A DNA stretch of 64,000 nucleotides from Imperialibacter roseus (lineage in GTDB: Bacteria > Bacteroidota > Bacteroidia > Cytophagales > Cyclobacteriaceae). The stretch covers positions 868,001-932,000 of the forward strand of contig NZ_CP136051.1 of the NCBI RefSeq assembly GCF_032999765.1, read 5' to 3'. The stretch's first letter is position 1; each line of letters begins with the position of its first letter. Positions 36,813 to 44,993 of this stretch are shown here, piece after piece. The translations under genes were made by a program, and so were the position numbers. Below the pieces are notes generated by a model. It ran no database searches. It was not told the DNA's origin and saw only the letters and a program-made list of their open reading frames with translations.

Positions 36813-37532
36813 TTGGAGTTTGACCCACCCATCCCTTCGAGAAGCACAGACGAACTCATAGCGATCATTGCTTTCCCTGACATGTGGAACCTTGCCGCGG
36901 TGGAACAAGCAAGAAGTGAGCTTGCAAAGCGGAACGTTGGGACAGATGAGCAGGCGGAGAGAATTGCCTTGGTATCCAGACAAGCCGAACAAGAACAAAA
37001 GCGAGAGATGGAAGCCAAGGCAGTCGAAACCTATGGCTTATACGACCTTTTTTGGATGTCCGTCAAGTTACCATATACGATTTTAAGCGACTGGTATCTT
37101 AAAAGAGATGGATATACTCGCAAGCACAAAGAAAGACTTTATTCAATCGGTGCCGGTATTGTGATGTATGCTTTTATACTTCTGTGGGTTGACTATTCAT
37201 ATGACATAACGCAACGAAAATGGCAGAACGAGGTAAACAACCAAGACATCTACGAATGGGAAAGAGATTACTACTCGGACGAGGAGTTTGCCAGCCGACG
37301 TAGAGAATCTATCGAACTAGCGATTCAGACAGTAAGAGACAACGATGCTCGTGGTGTAACTACGCTCGTCCTACTCGGTACGGACACTATTCAGACCTCC
37401 AACATTGAACTGCTTCATAACCTGGATCCGCTTTTAATCAGAGACGTGGTATTTGAGGCAGACCCAAAGACAGGGGAATCCCGGCTGATTCGGGTGAAAC
37501 TGGTGGAAAAAGCGGATAACACAAGGCTATAG
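36813..37532 (+). CDS. Cassette 45: unknown membrane-anchored protein, 239 aa
   Basis: Start taken as TTG 36813, 38 bp after the junction (first in-frame ATG is 36882). An N-terminal helical domain with RSTDELIAIIA and an ELAKRN stretch (about residues 10-45) resembles the short repeat found in some Bacteroidota membrane proteins. One helix near residues 110-130 and a charged C-terminal domain follow. The last residues DNTRL and the TAG stop are in the attC. Cassette 36775-37669. Confidence 0.72.
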   Translation: MEFDPPIPSRSTDELIAIIAFPDMWNLAAVEQARSELAKRNVGTDEQAERIALVSRQAEQEQKREMEAKAVETYGLYDLFWMSVKLPYTILSDWYLKRDGYTRKHKERLYSIGAGIVMYAFILLWVDYSYDITQRKWQNEVNNQDIYEWERDYYSDEEFASRRRESIELAIQTVRDNDARGVTTLVLLGTDTIQTSNIELLHNLDPLLIRDVVFEADPKTGESRLIRVKLVEKADNTRL

Positions 37533-37675
37533 CGAATGGGGGCTGTTCAGGTTAGTTGAGTGCAGTTGGCTTGGATTCTCCGCCACAACGCCTATTTTTA
37601 TCTTCTGCGTGGCTAAGTGCGAGTGGTAAGCGAAGTGCATTACAAAACCCCACTCGCCATAGCCGGGCGTTATAT
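37514..37675 (+). repeat. attC site 45
   Basis: R'' GGATAAC, R' GTTATAT; CTATAGCGAATGGGG arms; TTG-N19-TATTTTTA. Confidence 0.92.
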
Positions 37676-37747
37676 GCCATAACCTTCTGGACGGAGATGA
37701 GCCAACTGCATTGAACTTCAACAACCATTAGGAAATTCGTAATTTCT

Positions 37748-38158
37748 ATGAACAAAGTGATCAAAACTATTACGATAATAATTGCCGTACTGGGTGTATT
37801 AGTTTTTCTAGGTTATAGACTCTTAATTCTCATGAGTGGCATGCATCCGATCCCTTCCAGAACTCTACTTCTGAACAACTTTAAAGGAACTCAAACGGTT
37901 GAATTCCAAGCTAGGGATGATCAGAAACACATCCACGGACTTTTGCTTGAAGTACATGGGAACATATCCGATACCCTAACTTTCACTTTTGGCATGAACG
38001 ACTCAACAATCTATAGAACTGAACAACTGACTCCAGGGATTGTTGATTTTAAATATAGTGCTGACTGGTACTCAACCTTGTGCTTCTTAACTTTTGAGCC
38101 AACAACTGACAGTATCGACGGGGAATTGCAACTGGAATACAAGTTTTTCGGAGAATAA
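37748..38158 (+). CDS. Cassette 46: unknown N-anchored protein, 136 aa
   Basis: One N-terminal helix (residues 7-30) and a beta-rich extracytoplasmic domain. No family recognised. The ATG is 78 bp from the junction, farther than usual; the gap 37670-37747 holds no other gene. Cassette 37670-38319. Confidence 0.77.
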   Translation: MNKVIKTITIIIAVLGVLVFLGYRLLILMSGMHPIPSRTLLLNNFKGTQTVEFQARDDQKHIHGLLLEVHGNISDTLTFTFGMNDSTIYRTEQLTPGIVDFKYSADWYSTLCFLTFEPTTDSIDGELQLEYKFFGE

Positions 38159-38162
38159 AGGC

Positions 38163-38325
38163 ATATAACACGCCGCTAACAATGAATGGTGGCTTCATCT
38201 GTTTTCTATCATTTGCTGGCTTGGATTCTCCGCCACAAACCATAAATTTATCAGCGGCGTGGCTAAGTGCTAGTGGAAACGGAAGTGCATAACATTCCAC
38301 CACTCATGTTAGCGAGGCGTTAGGC
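38163..38325 (+). repeat. attC site 46
   Basis: R'' ATATAAC, R' GTTAGGC; GCTAACAATGAATGGTGG arms; TTG-N19-TAAATTTA. Confidence 0.93.
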
Positions 38326-38333
38326 ATAATAAA

Positions 38334-39065
38334 ATGGGTATCGGACAATGGCTTCTTGCGACAGTATTTCCCCCGTACAGACACAAGCTTGATCGAGTGG
38401 AAAATCAAAAGCTGTTGAGCAGTATATTCAATGCGTTGCCAGCGCCCTACCAATTTCTAGCTGATCAAGAAAGACAAACCAAGACTTTCTATCTATCTGA
38501 CCATCCAGGAGCTCCAGGCTTCAAATTCGTATCACTATCTTACCCCGGCGACAGTCTCAAACTATTCATAGATAAGACCAAGAATTTCAAGCTATCGGGC
38601 ATCTTGTTGTTCTCCAATTTGACCAAACAGCTTGAGAGTGTTGATGTGCTAATTCATAATGGACTCATCGAAGGGCTTCGAATATCTAACAGTGACTACA
38701 GTGCTGACGAATTTGACTTTAATCAAATCAGTGTGGATCGTCTAACCGAATCAGAATTTGCATTTCAACCAAGTGAGGCGGATTTGGTCTTTAATTCGCT
38801 AGTTGCAAAGGATCAGATACGAATTGACGAGCAATCATTCATGGACATACAAGTAGGTAACAGAACCTACTATACGATTTATGACTTGGAAGACGGCAAC
38901 TATCTCGGCATTGACAAGAAGCAGAGGGTCTACTCATTGGTTCATGACGCAACTCCTGCCTCCAAGCTCATGAACTATTCTCTGGATGAAATATTAACAA
39001 AGATTCTTTCCGGCGAATTCGACGCCTCTAAGCATCTTGCCGACCGATATAAAACAAGCCGATAG
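38334..39065 (+). CDS. Cassette 47: unknown 243-aa protein
   Basis: Soluble protein with a hydrophobic start (MGIGQWLLATVFPPYR) not long enough for a clear signal peptide. The C-terminal 60 residues read like an SMI1/KNR4- or SUKH-type tail (IYDLEDGNYLGIDKKQRVYSL), a pattern found in immunity proteins, but the match is only by eye. Cassette 38320-39228. Confidence 0.76.
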   Translation: MGIGQWLLATVFPPYRHKLDRVENQKLLSSIFNALPAPYQFLADQERQTKTFYLSDHPGAPGFKFVSLSYPGDSLKLFIDKTKNFKLSGILLFSNLTKQLESVDVLIHNGLIEGLRISNSDYSADEFDFNQISVDRLTESEFAFQPSEADLVFNSLVAKDQIRIDEQSFMDIQVGNRTYYTIYDLEDGNYLGIDKKQRVYSLVHDATPASKLMNYSLDEILTKILSGEFDASKHLADRYKTSR

Positions 39066-39072
39066 AAAATAT

Positions 39073-39234
39073 GCCTAACACAACAGTAAAGTGAATGTGG
39101 GCTTCACCGGATGCCACAGGGCAGTTGGCTTGGATTGACCGCCACAATTTATAATTTTAACATCGCCGTGGCTAAGTGCCAGTGGAAGCGGAGCTGCATA
39201 AAACTCCCACACTCACTTTACTGAGGCGTTAGGG
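39073..39234 (+). repeat. attC site 47
   Basis: R'' GCCTAAC, R' GTTAGGG; CAGTAAAGTGAATGTGGG arms; TTG-N19-TAATTTTA. Confidence 0.93.
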
Positions 39235-39248
39235 CATATAGTGACTGC

Positions 39249-39824
39249 ATGAAACCGAAACAGGCAACATTCTGCGTTATACTTCTTTGCTGCTGCCACA
39301 GTGAGCATACGCTAATGGTCACCAAAGAACTTCTAGCTGGAAAATGGATCGACGTCGGTTCATACAAAAATGGCAAACCGCTTTATGATACTCTGGGTGT
39401 TGAGCTAAATCAAGATTTTGAAGGTGCTGTCAATGAATTAAAGTATGTAATCAGGACGGACAGTGGCGTATTCAAACACATATATACGGCAGACTCGAAC
39501 AGATTTGTTGGTATCGAGCCTGCAACAGAGCTATCAATTGGAGAGTATCAATTTATCAGTGATTCTGTTGCGAACTTAACTTACTACCAAATTGATACTT
39601 CGCACTTTCAAACTACCGACTCTAAGATGTTTGGTCATACTGAGGAAGTAAGACTTATAGAATCTGACTCTGGCATTGTCATGGAGGTTCCATATCCCAG
39701 CAATTTACGGAATGAATATTCTGATCCGACTTACCATGTTTTTGTAAAGCGGCTGACCACCGACTCTCTAATTCTCCAGTTCGGCAACGGAGGAACTATA
39801 TACGTCAGATTTAAAATGCCCTAA
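39249..39824 (+). CDS. Cassette 48: unknown lipoprotein, 191 aa, last intact gene of the array
   Basis: N-terminus with a Cys-rich lipobox (VILLCCC, around residues 12-18), then a beta-rich domain with an AGKWIDVGSYKNG segment like lipocalin-type Bacteroidota lipoproteins. The TAA stop lies in R''. Cassette starts at 39229; its attC is damaged so it could not be excised normally. Confidence 0.78.
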   Translation: MKPKQATFCVILLCCCHSEHTLMVTKELLAGKWIDVGSYKNGKPLYDTLGVELNQDFEGAVNELKYVIRTDSGVFKHIYTADSNRFVGIEPATELSIGEYQFISDSVANLTYYQIDTSHFQTTDSKMFGHTEEVRLIESDSGIVMEVPYPSNLRNEYSDPTYHVFVKRLTTDSLILQFGNGGTIYVRFKMP

Positions 39825-39977
39825 CACGCCGCTAACAATGAATGGCGGTTTCATCAGTTTTCAATCATTCGCTGGCTTGGATTTTCGGGGACGCCTAGTC
39901 CGCCACAAACCATAAATTTATCAGCGGCGTGGCTAACTGCTAGCGGAAACCGAAGTGCATAACATTTCGCCACTCAT
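39819..39977 (+). repeat. attC site 48, truncated terminal site
   Basis: R'' CCCTAAC and left arm are intact, but the right arm stops at CACTCAT and the GTTRRRY box is missing. A 14-bp insertion (TTCGGGGACGCCTA region) also splits the central motif. This marks the present right end of the array. Confidence 0.85.
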
Positions 39978-40148
39978 TTAGTGTGCCGGGAAGTAGAAAA
40001 TCGGGAAATCGTAAGCGCTGCATGCTGTATGTAGCGTTACCCTTTTATGATTTCTGCCTCACTCCCACAGGAAATACAATTCAAGTTTATGGGGCCGCTG
40101 GATTCTATTTGATATTATACCCCATTAATCGCACAATGGGTAATGATA

Positions 40149-41036
40149 CTACTTATTGCCAAAGGGATCATAAGACATCCAGTCTACCTCCATTTGGTAA
40201 GGCTGTAATGGTTTTTCGATAGATTGTGGATTTGTTTCAACCGACCAACTGTCGGTATGCCAAAAATTCATCCGATAGTGTGTTCGGTTTTGTGGGATAC
40301 CCCTTGAGGATCCGTGGTAGTCCCACAACACAACTTTTTCATCACTGTCGGGGCGCTTAATCCACCAGCGGATACGATCTTCAAACCAATCAAAACCGTA
40401 GGTATAAAATGTAGAAGAGGCATCAAAATCAGGAATAGCCCCGATAGTTTCCGGTTGGTTTTGTTCGCCGGTCAAAGGTATACGTGTACCGGCATGACCT
40501 TCTCTGTAGGTGGTTTCATAGATTATGCCTTTGGCCAGATTGATGGTCCTGCCAATTCGTTTTAACTTTCCCGACTGCCCTCCCGTCCACGTACCCACAT
40601 AAATAACAGTAGGGTCGGCAGGGAGCCATTCAAAGTCAATTTCACTCAATCCGGCTACACTATCCACATGGTAAGTGAAATAACCCACCACAGCCCCCAG
40701 ATTCGGTTGAATATCTCTTACCTGAGGAACTTTCAGCCGTGCCGAATAGGTGCCAAAATGCGTAAAGCCTTTTGAGATAATCTCGGGCCCACGTCCAGCG
40801 CCGGCCCTATCCTCGGGGTCTATTTTAAAGGAAAGAATTTTAGTGCCCGGTTCAGATGGAGAATTTGCACCCAGTTCGTATTTAAAACTGGCTTTGGTTC
40901 CGGTGGAGCCATACCTAAAGTAGCTTGAAGTAGAATCCTCAAAATTCTCGACAAATGAACCATGATTCTTGACAGTTTGAGAAATTGCGAGAAAAGGAAT
41001 GAAAAATAAAAATGCCAATAGGAAGTGTTGTTTCAT
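40149..41036 (-). CDS. Glycoside hydrolase family 16-like secreted glycosidase
   Basis: 295 residues from ATG 41036, with a signal peptide ending ...FLAIS near residue 19. The GH16 catalytic motif EIDFE (Glu132, Asp134, Glu136) is intact, with Trp-rich strands further on (TYGFDWFEDRIRWW). GH16 enzymes cleave beta-1,3/1,4-glucans and marine galactans such as laminarin, agar or carrageenan; the substrate here is undetermined. It is the only minus-strand gene near the array and lies between an eroded and a truncated attC. A longer start at 41072 would place 12 residues before the signal peptide. Confidence 0.87.
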   Translation of the reverse strand: MKQHFLLAFLFFIPFLAISQTVKNHGSFVENFEDSTSSYFRYGSTGTKASFKYELGANSPSEPGTKILSFKIDPEDRAGAGRGPEIISKGFTHFGTYSARLKVPQVRDIQPNLGAVVGYFTYHVDSVAGLSEIDFEWLPADPTVIYVGTWTGGQSGKLKRIGRTINLAKGIIYETTYREGHAGTRIPLTGEQNQPETIGAIPDFDASSTFYTYGFDWFEDRIRWWIKRPDSDEKVVLWDYHGSSRGIPQNRTHYRMNFWHTDSWSVETNPQSIEKPLQPYQMEVDWMSYDPFGNK

Positions 41037-41255
41037 AGTAATGCCCAATTGAATTGAGGAATGAAAATACAAAAAAAAAGTTGCTCTATTTATAAGTTAT
41101 TCAAACACGGTAAGGCATAGTGTAGCCGCCCCAGGGAACTGGCCAGGATTGGTTTATTTCTCTTCTTCTTTCGATTGCCGCTCTCCCCCAAGTTTAGCAA
41201 AACGGTAACTTGATGGAGGTATCAGTCAAGATTGTGGCTTACCTGCTGGCGAAAT

Positions 41256-41405
41256 GCTACAATTCAAATGTTCCTGATCAGCGTAATAGTGGGCTTGGAT
41301 TCTCCTGCACAACGACTTTTTATATCTTCAGCATAACCAACTTCAAATGAAAGCGAAGCCACCCAAAACTTACCCTATTATTTTACGTTGGTGGCAATTG
41401 TAGCA
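41256..41405 (+). repeat. Eroded attC relic
   Basis: GCTACAATT (41256) and AATTGTAGC (41396) are complementary ends, and the middle still reads GGGCTTGGATTCTCCTGCACAACGACTTTTTAT, recognisably the main attC core. The AAC and GTT boxes have become AAT and ATT, so recombination is unlikely. Confidence 0.75.
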
Positions 41406-41428
41406 GGCCTCAGTAACAACATACAGTA

Positions 41429-42013
41429 ATGCAAGACATACTATTTGACTTTATAGCAAAATACATTACCCTGACCGAAGAGGAGAAGAACGCCATCAAT
41501 TCCGTAGATATTTTTCGGTCGGTAAAGAAGGGGACGGTTTTACTCAGCAGAGGGCAGCAATCGAAAAACAGCTTCTTCGTTCTGAAAGGCTGTATCCGGA
41601 CTTATTACATCATAGACGGAGAAGAAAAAACTACTGCTTTCTATACGGAAATGGACGCCTTAACACCTCATTGTGTGATCAACAAAGCGCCCTCCGACTA
41701 TTACATTAGTTGTGTTGAAGACACTATTCTTACAGTTTCGAATTTAGATATGGAAGAAGAGATCAATGCTAAATTTCCAAAGTTTGAAATCATGTGCAGA
41801 AAAATGTCGGAAGAGTTGTTGGCCAAACACCAAATAGACTTCGACGGGTTTAAGACTTCTTCCCCTGAGCAGCGATATTTGAATGTATTGCAGTCCCGAC
41901 CAGACCTTCTTCAGCGGGTTCCTCAGCACCAGCTGGCAAGCTATCTCGGCATGACGCCACAATCATTGAGCAGGTTACGGGCAAGAATTTCGGAGAAAGA
42001 CAGAGGGAAGTAG
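41429..42013 (+). CDS. Crp/Fnr-family regulator with cyclic-nucleotide-binding-like domain
   Basis: 194 residues. An N-terminal cupin-like domain (VKKGTVLLSRGQQSKNSFFVLKG, residues 30-55) and a short C-terminal helix-turn-helix (HQLASYLGMTPQSLSRLRAR, 165-185). This is the compact Bacteroidota type that often regulates adjacent genes. It sits just downstream of the relic attC and upstream of two exported-protein genes, which are possible targets. Confidence 0.86.
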   Translation: MQDILFDFIAKYITLTEEEKNAINSVDIFRSVKKGTVLLSRGQQSKNSFFVLKGCIRTYYIIDGEEKTTAFYTEMDALTPHCVINKAPSDYYISCVEDTILTVSNLDMEEEINAKFPKFEIMCRKMSEELLAKHQIDFDGFKTSSPEQRYLNVLQSRPDLLQRVPQHQLASYLGMTPQSLSRLRARISEKDRGK

Positions 42014-42091
42014 TCATTTATTAACTTAAGTGAACGTTATGAGGCTACCTGCCCATCTACTTTTGCAGCATCATTTTCACCAAAAAAAGAT

Positions 42092-42709
42092 ATGCAAAAG
42101 AAAATTCTGGTCATTGGCTTCGCCTTTTTGCTGACAAGCTTCTTACCACTCAAAGCTCAATCGGCCAAACAAGACAGTACTTATAAAAAATGGTTTGTTG
42201 GAAGTACGCTACTGCTCCTGGGCAATTTGGATGGCACTAACAATCCTGGGTATATACAAATAAATGCAGGATATAGGATTACACCTAAAGACGTTATTCA
42301 ATTTAGATTTAAAAAGTCTAAGTATGCGTGGCCACTAGGTATCCCTTTCGGGCCGGATTTTGATGGGCCAGGGCTAAACTATCCAGGCCATGCACGCATA
42401 CTTGCTCCTCAAATTGGGTACCAGCGGTTTTGGTGGAAAGGGGCCTATACATCTCTTTATGTATTGAATGCTTTCGAAAAATACATGGATGAGGATAAAA
42501 AGAAGATTGGAAATGGATTTACATTATATACAGACTTCTATTTAGGTTATCAGTTTAAGTTTTTCAAGGATCGTTTCTTTTTTGAACCAGCTATCGGATG
42601 TAGTTATTGGCCTCTACGAACCGGTGTTCCAGCTTCTTTTACAGCAGTTGAACAAAATTGGCCTAACTACTTTATCCAACCAGGGCTTGATTTTGGATTT
42701 AAGTTTTAG
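42092..42709 (+). CDS. Unknown exported beta-rich protein, paralogue 1
   Basis: 205 residues with a signal peptide (...FLPLKAQ). Repeated aromatic strands (RFFWKG, YQFKFF, FFEPAIG) and a terminal Phe suggest a small outer-membrane beta-barrel. It is paralogous to the next gene (shared AKQDSTYK, FVGST, LLGNLD). Function unknown; tandem duplication likely. Confidence 0.8.
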   Translation: MQKKILVIGFAFLLTSFLPLKAQSAKQDSTYKKWFVGSTLLLLGNLDGTNNPGYIQINAGYRITPKDVIQFRFKKSKYAWPLGIPFGPDFDGPGLNYPGHARILAPQIGYQRFWWKGAYTSLYVLNAFEKYMDEDKKKIGNGFTLYTDFYLGYQFKFFKDRFFFEPAIGCSYWPLRTGVPASFTAVEQNWPNYFIQPGLDFGFKF

Positions 42710-42881
42710 CCTCCACGTCGGGCAATTGTCCAGATACTTTTTCACCTGATCCGCATTGACGGCATCGAACTCAAAGAGGCAGTTTGGCTGCTGAATGCAG
42801 GTGATCCAAAACAAAGGGAACGGTTTGTCGTGTCCCGCCAATCCACTTTTTCCATATCGTTTAACACAAGCAAAGACTCAA

Positions 42882-43508
42882 ATGCAAAAGAAAATTCTAT
42901 TCGTTGCTCTTGTCACATTGATGACAAGCACGCTCCACGTTAAAGCACAGTATGCCAAACAAGACAGCACTTACAAGCGGTACTTCGTTGGTAGCACGGT
43001 ATTTCTTCTAGGCAATTTGGACCGTGTAAACCCACCCAACTTCGCCCAACTCAACATAGGCTATCGGATTACAGGAAAAGATGCTATTACACTAGAACCA
43101 AAAACGTGGAAATATGCATGGCCAAATGGTATTCACCCGTTTCTAAACAAGGCATACGGAAAGGATGAAGAAAAATTTCCGGGATATGTGCGTGAATTTG
43201 GCTTATCGGTGGCTTATCAGCGATTTTTCTGGAAGGGCTTGTATGCCGAGCTTAATGTGATGCCTACGCTGCAAAATTTTGTGAATGTGGACGGCGATAA
43301 AATTGACAATGGCTTTCAGGTTTTCAATACGTACCGTGCGGGTTATCACATCAAACTTTTTAAGGATAAATTTTTTATTCAGCCATCTATTGCCATCACC
43401 CATCGTGCTTATCACACAAGACTGCCCGACGGGTTTAAACAGTTGGATGACAAATGGCCCAAGTTCATCTTCGGAGAGCCGGGATTTCACTTTGGGTTTA
43501 ATTTTTAG
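42882..43508 (+). CDS. Unknown exported beta-rich protein, paralogue 2
   Basis: 208 residues starting at ATG 42882, where the signal peptide MQKKILFVALVTLMTSTLHVKAQ begins. It shares its N-terminal third, a central YQRF[FW]WKG motif and a C-terminal FGFxF end with paralogue 1. A Phe-terminated beta-barrel in the outer membrane is likely. It ends 10 bp before the start of the split DUF6326-like gene. Confidence 0.8.
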   Translation: MQKKILFVALVTLMTSTLHVKAQYAKQDSTYKRYFVGSTVFLLGNLDRVNPPNFAQLNIGYRITGKDAITLEPKTWKYAWPNGIHPFLNKAYGKDEEKFPGYVREFGLSVAYQRFFWKGLYAELNVMPTLQNFVNVDGDKIDNGFQVFNTYRAGYHIKLFKDKFFIQPSIAITHRAYHTRLPDGFKQLDDKWPKFIFGEPGFHFGFNF

Positions 43509-43518
43509 TTGATGACTT

Positions 43519-43534
43519 ATGAGCACACATGAAA
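43519..43534 (+). pseudogene. First codons of the DUF6326-like gene, cut off by IS110 insertion
   Basis: ATG AGC ACA CAT GAA (MSTHE) precedes the first IS copy. Joining base 43534 to 46830 continues the frame into THETLHDIKVSLKLKL..., the natural start of the membrane-protein gene at 46830-47233. Confidence 0.8.
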
Positions 43535-43729
43535 TAGCCATAAGGAATACCTTACCCAACGGACCGGCGTGGAACGATGAATAACCTGTCAGCAGACTAA
43601 GATCTATTCCGTAATGGTACAGGCTATTCCCGCTTCGGCGGACCGATCTGGCCGCTAAAAAGTAAATTTTATACAGATGAAATCTCCATGAGCGACTTTA
43701 GCACACCCGAACGAAAATGAATATTGAGT
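43535..43729 (+). ncRNA. Candidate bridge RNA region of IS110 copy 1
   Basis: Non-coding left end between the element boundary and the start hairpin. Complementary segments can be seen (for example CCTGT with ACAGG around 43575-43608). Its middle differs strongly from the matching part of copy 2 although both ends are alike. Assignment is by position and family knowledge. Confidence 0.45.
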
Positions 43730-43762
43730 AACTTTCAAGGGTTATCGAAACCCTTGAAAGTT
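43730..43762 (+). promoter_or_regulatory. Hairpin just upstream of the transposase start, copy 1
   Basis: Perfect 14-bp inverted repeat AACTTTCAAGGGTT / AACCCTTGAAAGTT with a 5-nt loop ends two bases before ATG 43765. It would cover the ribosome-binding region and lower transposase translation from read-through transcripts. Confidence 0.7.
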
Positions 43763-43764
43763 AT

Positions 43765-44718
43765 ATGGAAACGGGAGAAGTAGCTTTTGAACAAATAGTG
43801 AAGGTCGGCTGTGGCCTTGACGTACATCAGGCGGTGATCGTAGCGACGATCAGCAAAGGGCAGAATGACTACCAGACCAGGGAGTTTGAAGCCTACACAA
43901 GTTCTTTGACAGAGTTAAGAGATTGGTGTAAAAGCCAGGGAGTTACCCATGTGGCAATGGAAAGCACAGGCGTTTACTGGAAGCCAGTATTTAATATACT
44001 GGAAGAGGACTTTGAAATTATTCTGGTCAACGCCCGCCACGTGAAGAATGTACCAGGGCACAAAACAGACAAACGTGACAGCAGATGGATCAGCAAGTTG
44101 CTGTTGGCTGGCTTGTTAAGAGGAAGTTTTATTCCTCCAAGAGACATTAGAGAGTTGCGGGATCTTGTCAGGTACAAAAAGCGCCAAGTAGAACATGTAG
44201 CCAGCGAGAAGAACAGATTGATAAGGATACTGGAAGATGCCAATATCAAACTCAGCACTGTACTTACCGAAGTTCATGGTGCCACTGGTAGTAAAATCAT
44301 CAATGATATCATTGATGGTAAGACCAATGTGGATGATTTAATGAAGCACATTCACGGGAAGGTAAAGGCCAACCGAGAAGACATCCGTAAAGCCCTTGAG
44401 GGAAAATTAACAGCCCATCATCGTTTTATGCTCAATATTATCAGGAAGAGCATTGAGGAAAAAGAAGGGATCATTGGAGAACTGGAGCAACATATAGACC
44501 GATCCACTGCTCAGTATGCTGTAGAAATAGACTTGCTGCAAACCATCGATGGGGTGGGAAAAGACAGCGCCATCAGCATTATCAGTGAGATTGGTGTAGA
44601 CATGAATCAGTTCCCTAACGAGCATCACTTGAGTAGTTGGGCAGGGCTGAGCCCGGGGAACAACGAGAGTGCGGGTAAAAAAAAAGCACAAGGACAGTTA
44701 AGGGAAACCGCTACCTGA
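43765..44718 (+). CDS. IS110 transposase, frame 1 (DEDD domain and most of the C-terminal domain), copy 1
   Basis: 317 residues. N-terminal RuvC-like DEDD domain: LDVHQ (Asp near 19), AMESTGVYW (Glu near 72), then GHKTDKRDSRW (about 97-107). A coiled helical middle, then the Transposase_20 domain (LLQTIDGVGKDSAISIISEIG, near 260-280) with SWAGLSPGNNESAGKK. At A9 (44676-44684) the frame moves off the expected path and ends 15 codons later. A -1 shift would join it to the next frame. Confidence 0.88.
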   Translation: METGEVAFEQIVKVGCGLDVHQAVIVATISKGQNDYQTREFEAYTSSLTELRDWCKSQGVTHVAMESTGVYWKPVFNILEEDFEIILVNARHVKNVPGHKTDKRDSRWISKLLLAGLLRGSFIPPRDIRELRDLVRYKKRQVEHVASEKNRLIRILEDANIKLSTVLTEVHGATGSKIINDIIDGKTNVDDLMKHIHGKVKANREDIRKALEGKLTAHHRFMLNIIRKSIEEKEGIIGELEQHIDRSTAQYAVEIDLLQTIDGVGKDSAISIISEIGVDMNQFPNEHHLSSWAGLSPGNNESAGKKKAQGQLRETAT

Positions 44719-44726
44719 AGTCTCTT

Positions 44727-44993
44727 TTGGTGGAATGTGGTTGGGGGGCGACAAGAAAGAAAGACGGCTACCTGAAGCGCAAATATCAAAGTTTAATTGC
44801 ACGCAGAGGCAAAAAGAAAGCGCTGGTAGCAGTTGGTCATAAGATTATTATCGCCGCCTACCATGTTCTAAAAAACAAAGAGGCCTACAAGGAACCGCTA
44901 TTGCACGACAGTGCTGAACGAAACAAGAAGCAGATCAAAAGACACTTAGCCAAACTAAAAGAGCTAGGCTACGATTTGGTTTCTGCCGCTTAA
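44727..44993 (+). CDS. IS110 transposase, frame 2 (C-terminal end), copy 1
   Basis: 88 residues with the basic helix-rich end of the Transposase_20 domain (GYLKRKYQSLIARRGKKKALVAVGHKII). In IS110 relatives this follows directly after ...NNESAGK in one protein of about 400 aa; here it lies in the -1 frame. It has no credible start of its own and the frame extends left to the A9 tract, so it is probably expressed by frameshifting or is a broken end. Confidence 0.75.
   Translation: MVECGWGATRKKDGYLKRKYQSLIARRGKKKALVAVGHKIIIAAYHVLKNKEAYKEPLLHDSAERNKKQIKRHLAKLKELGYDLVSAA

Larger units (their letters stand above)
1..39977 (+). mobile_element. Integron gene-cassette array, 48 cassettes (array only; integrase not in window)
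   Basis: Repeated units of a short body followed by an imperfect palindromic site of about 160 bp, always in the same orientation. Each site starts with an RYYYAAC-like box and ends with GTTRRRY. The bases after the G^TT junction are complementary to the RYYYAAC box at the end of the same cassette (for example GTTATCAGC at the start and GCTGATAAC at the end), the mark of circular cassettes closed at one attC. All genes point rightwards, so attI and the integrase gene are expected left of position 1. Whole cassettes recur at non-collinear places with their own attC. This is the layout of a sedentary chromosomal integron; its presence in a Bacteroidota-like genome is inferred from neighbouring genes. 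Confidence 0.96.

Noticed and set aside
1-39977. CRISPR array
   Set aside because: The repeats are about 160 bp, palindromic and separated by whole genes; no uniform short spacers.
43640-43700. attC-like core inside the IS110 left end (CCGCTAAAAAGTAAATTTTAT)
   Set aside because: Similarity to the attC centre is partial and without arms or boxes; probably chance.
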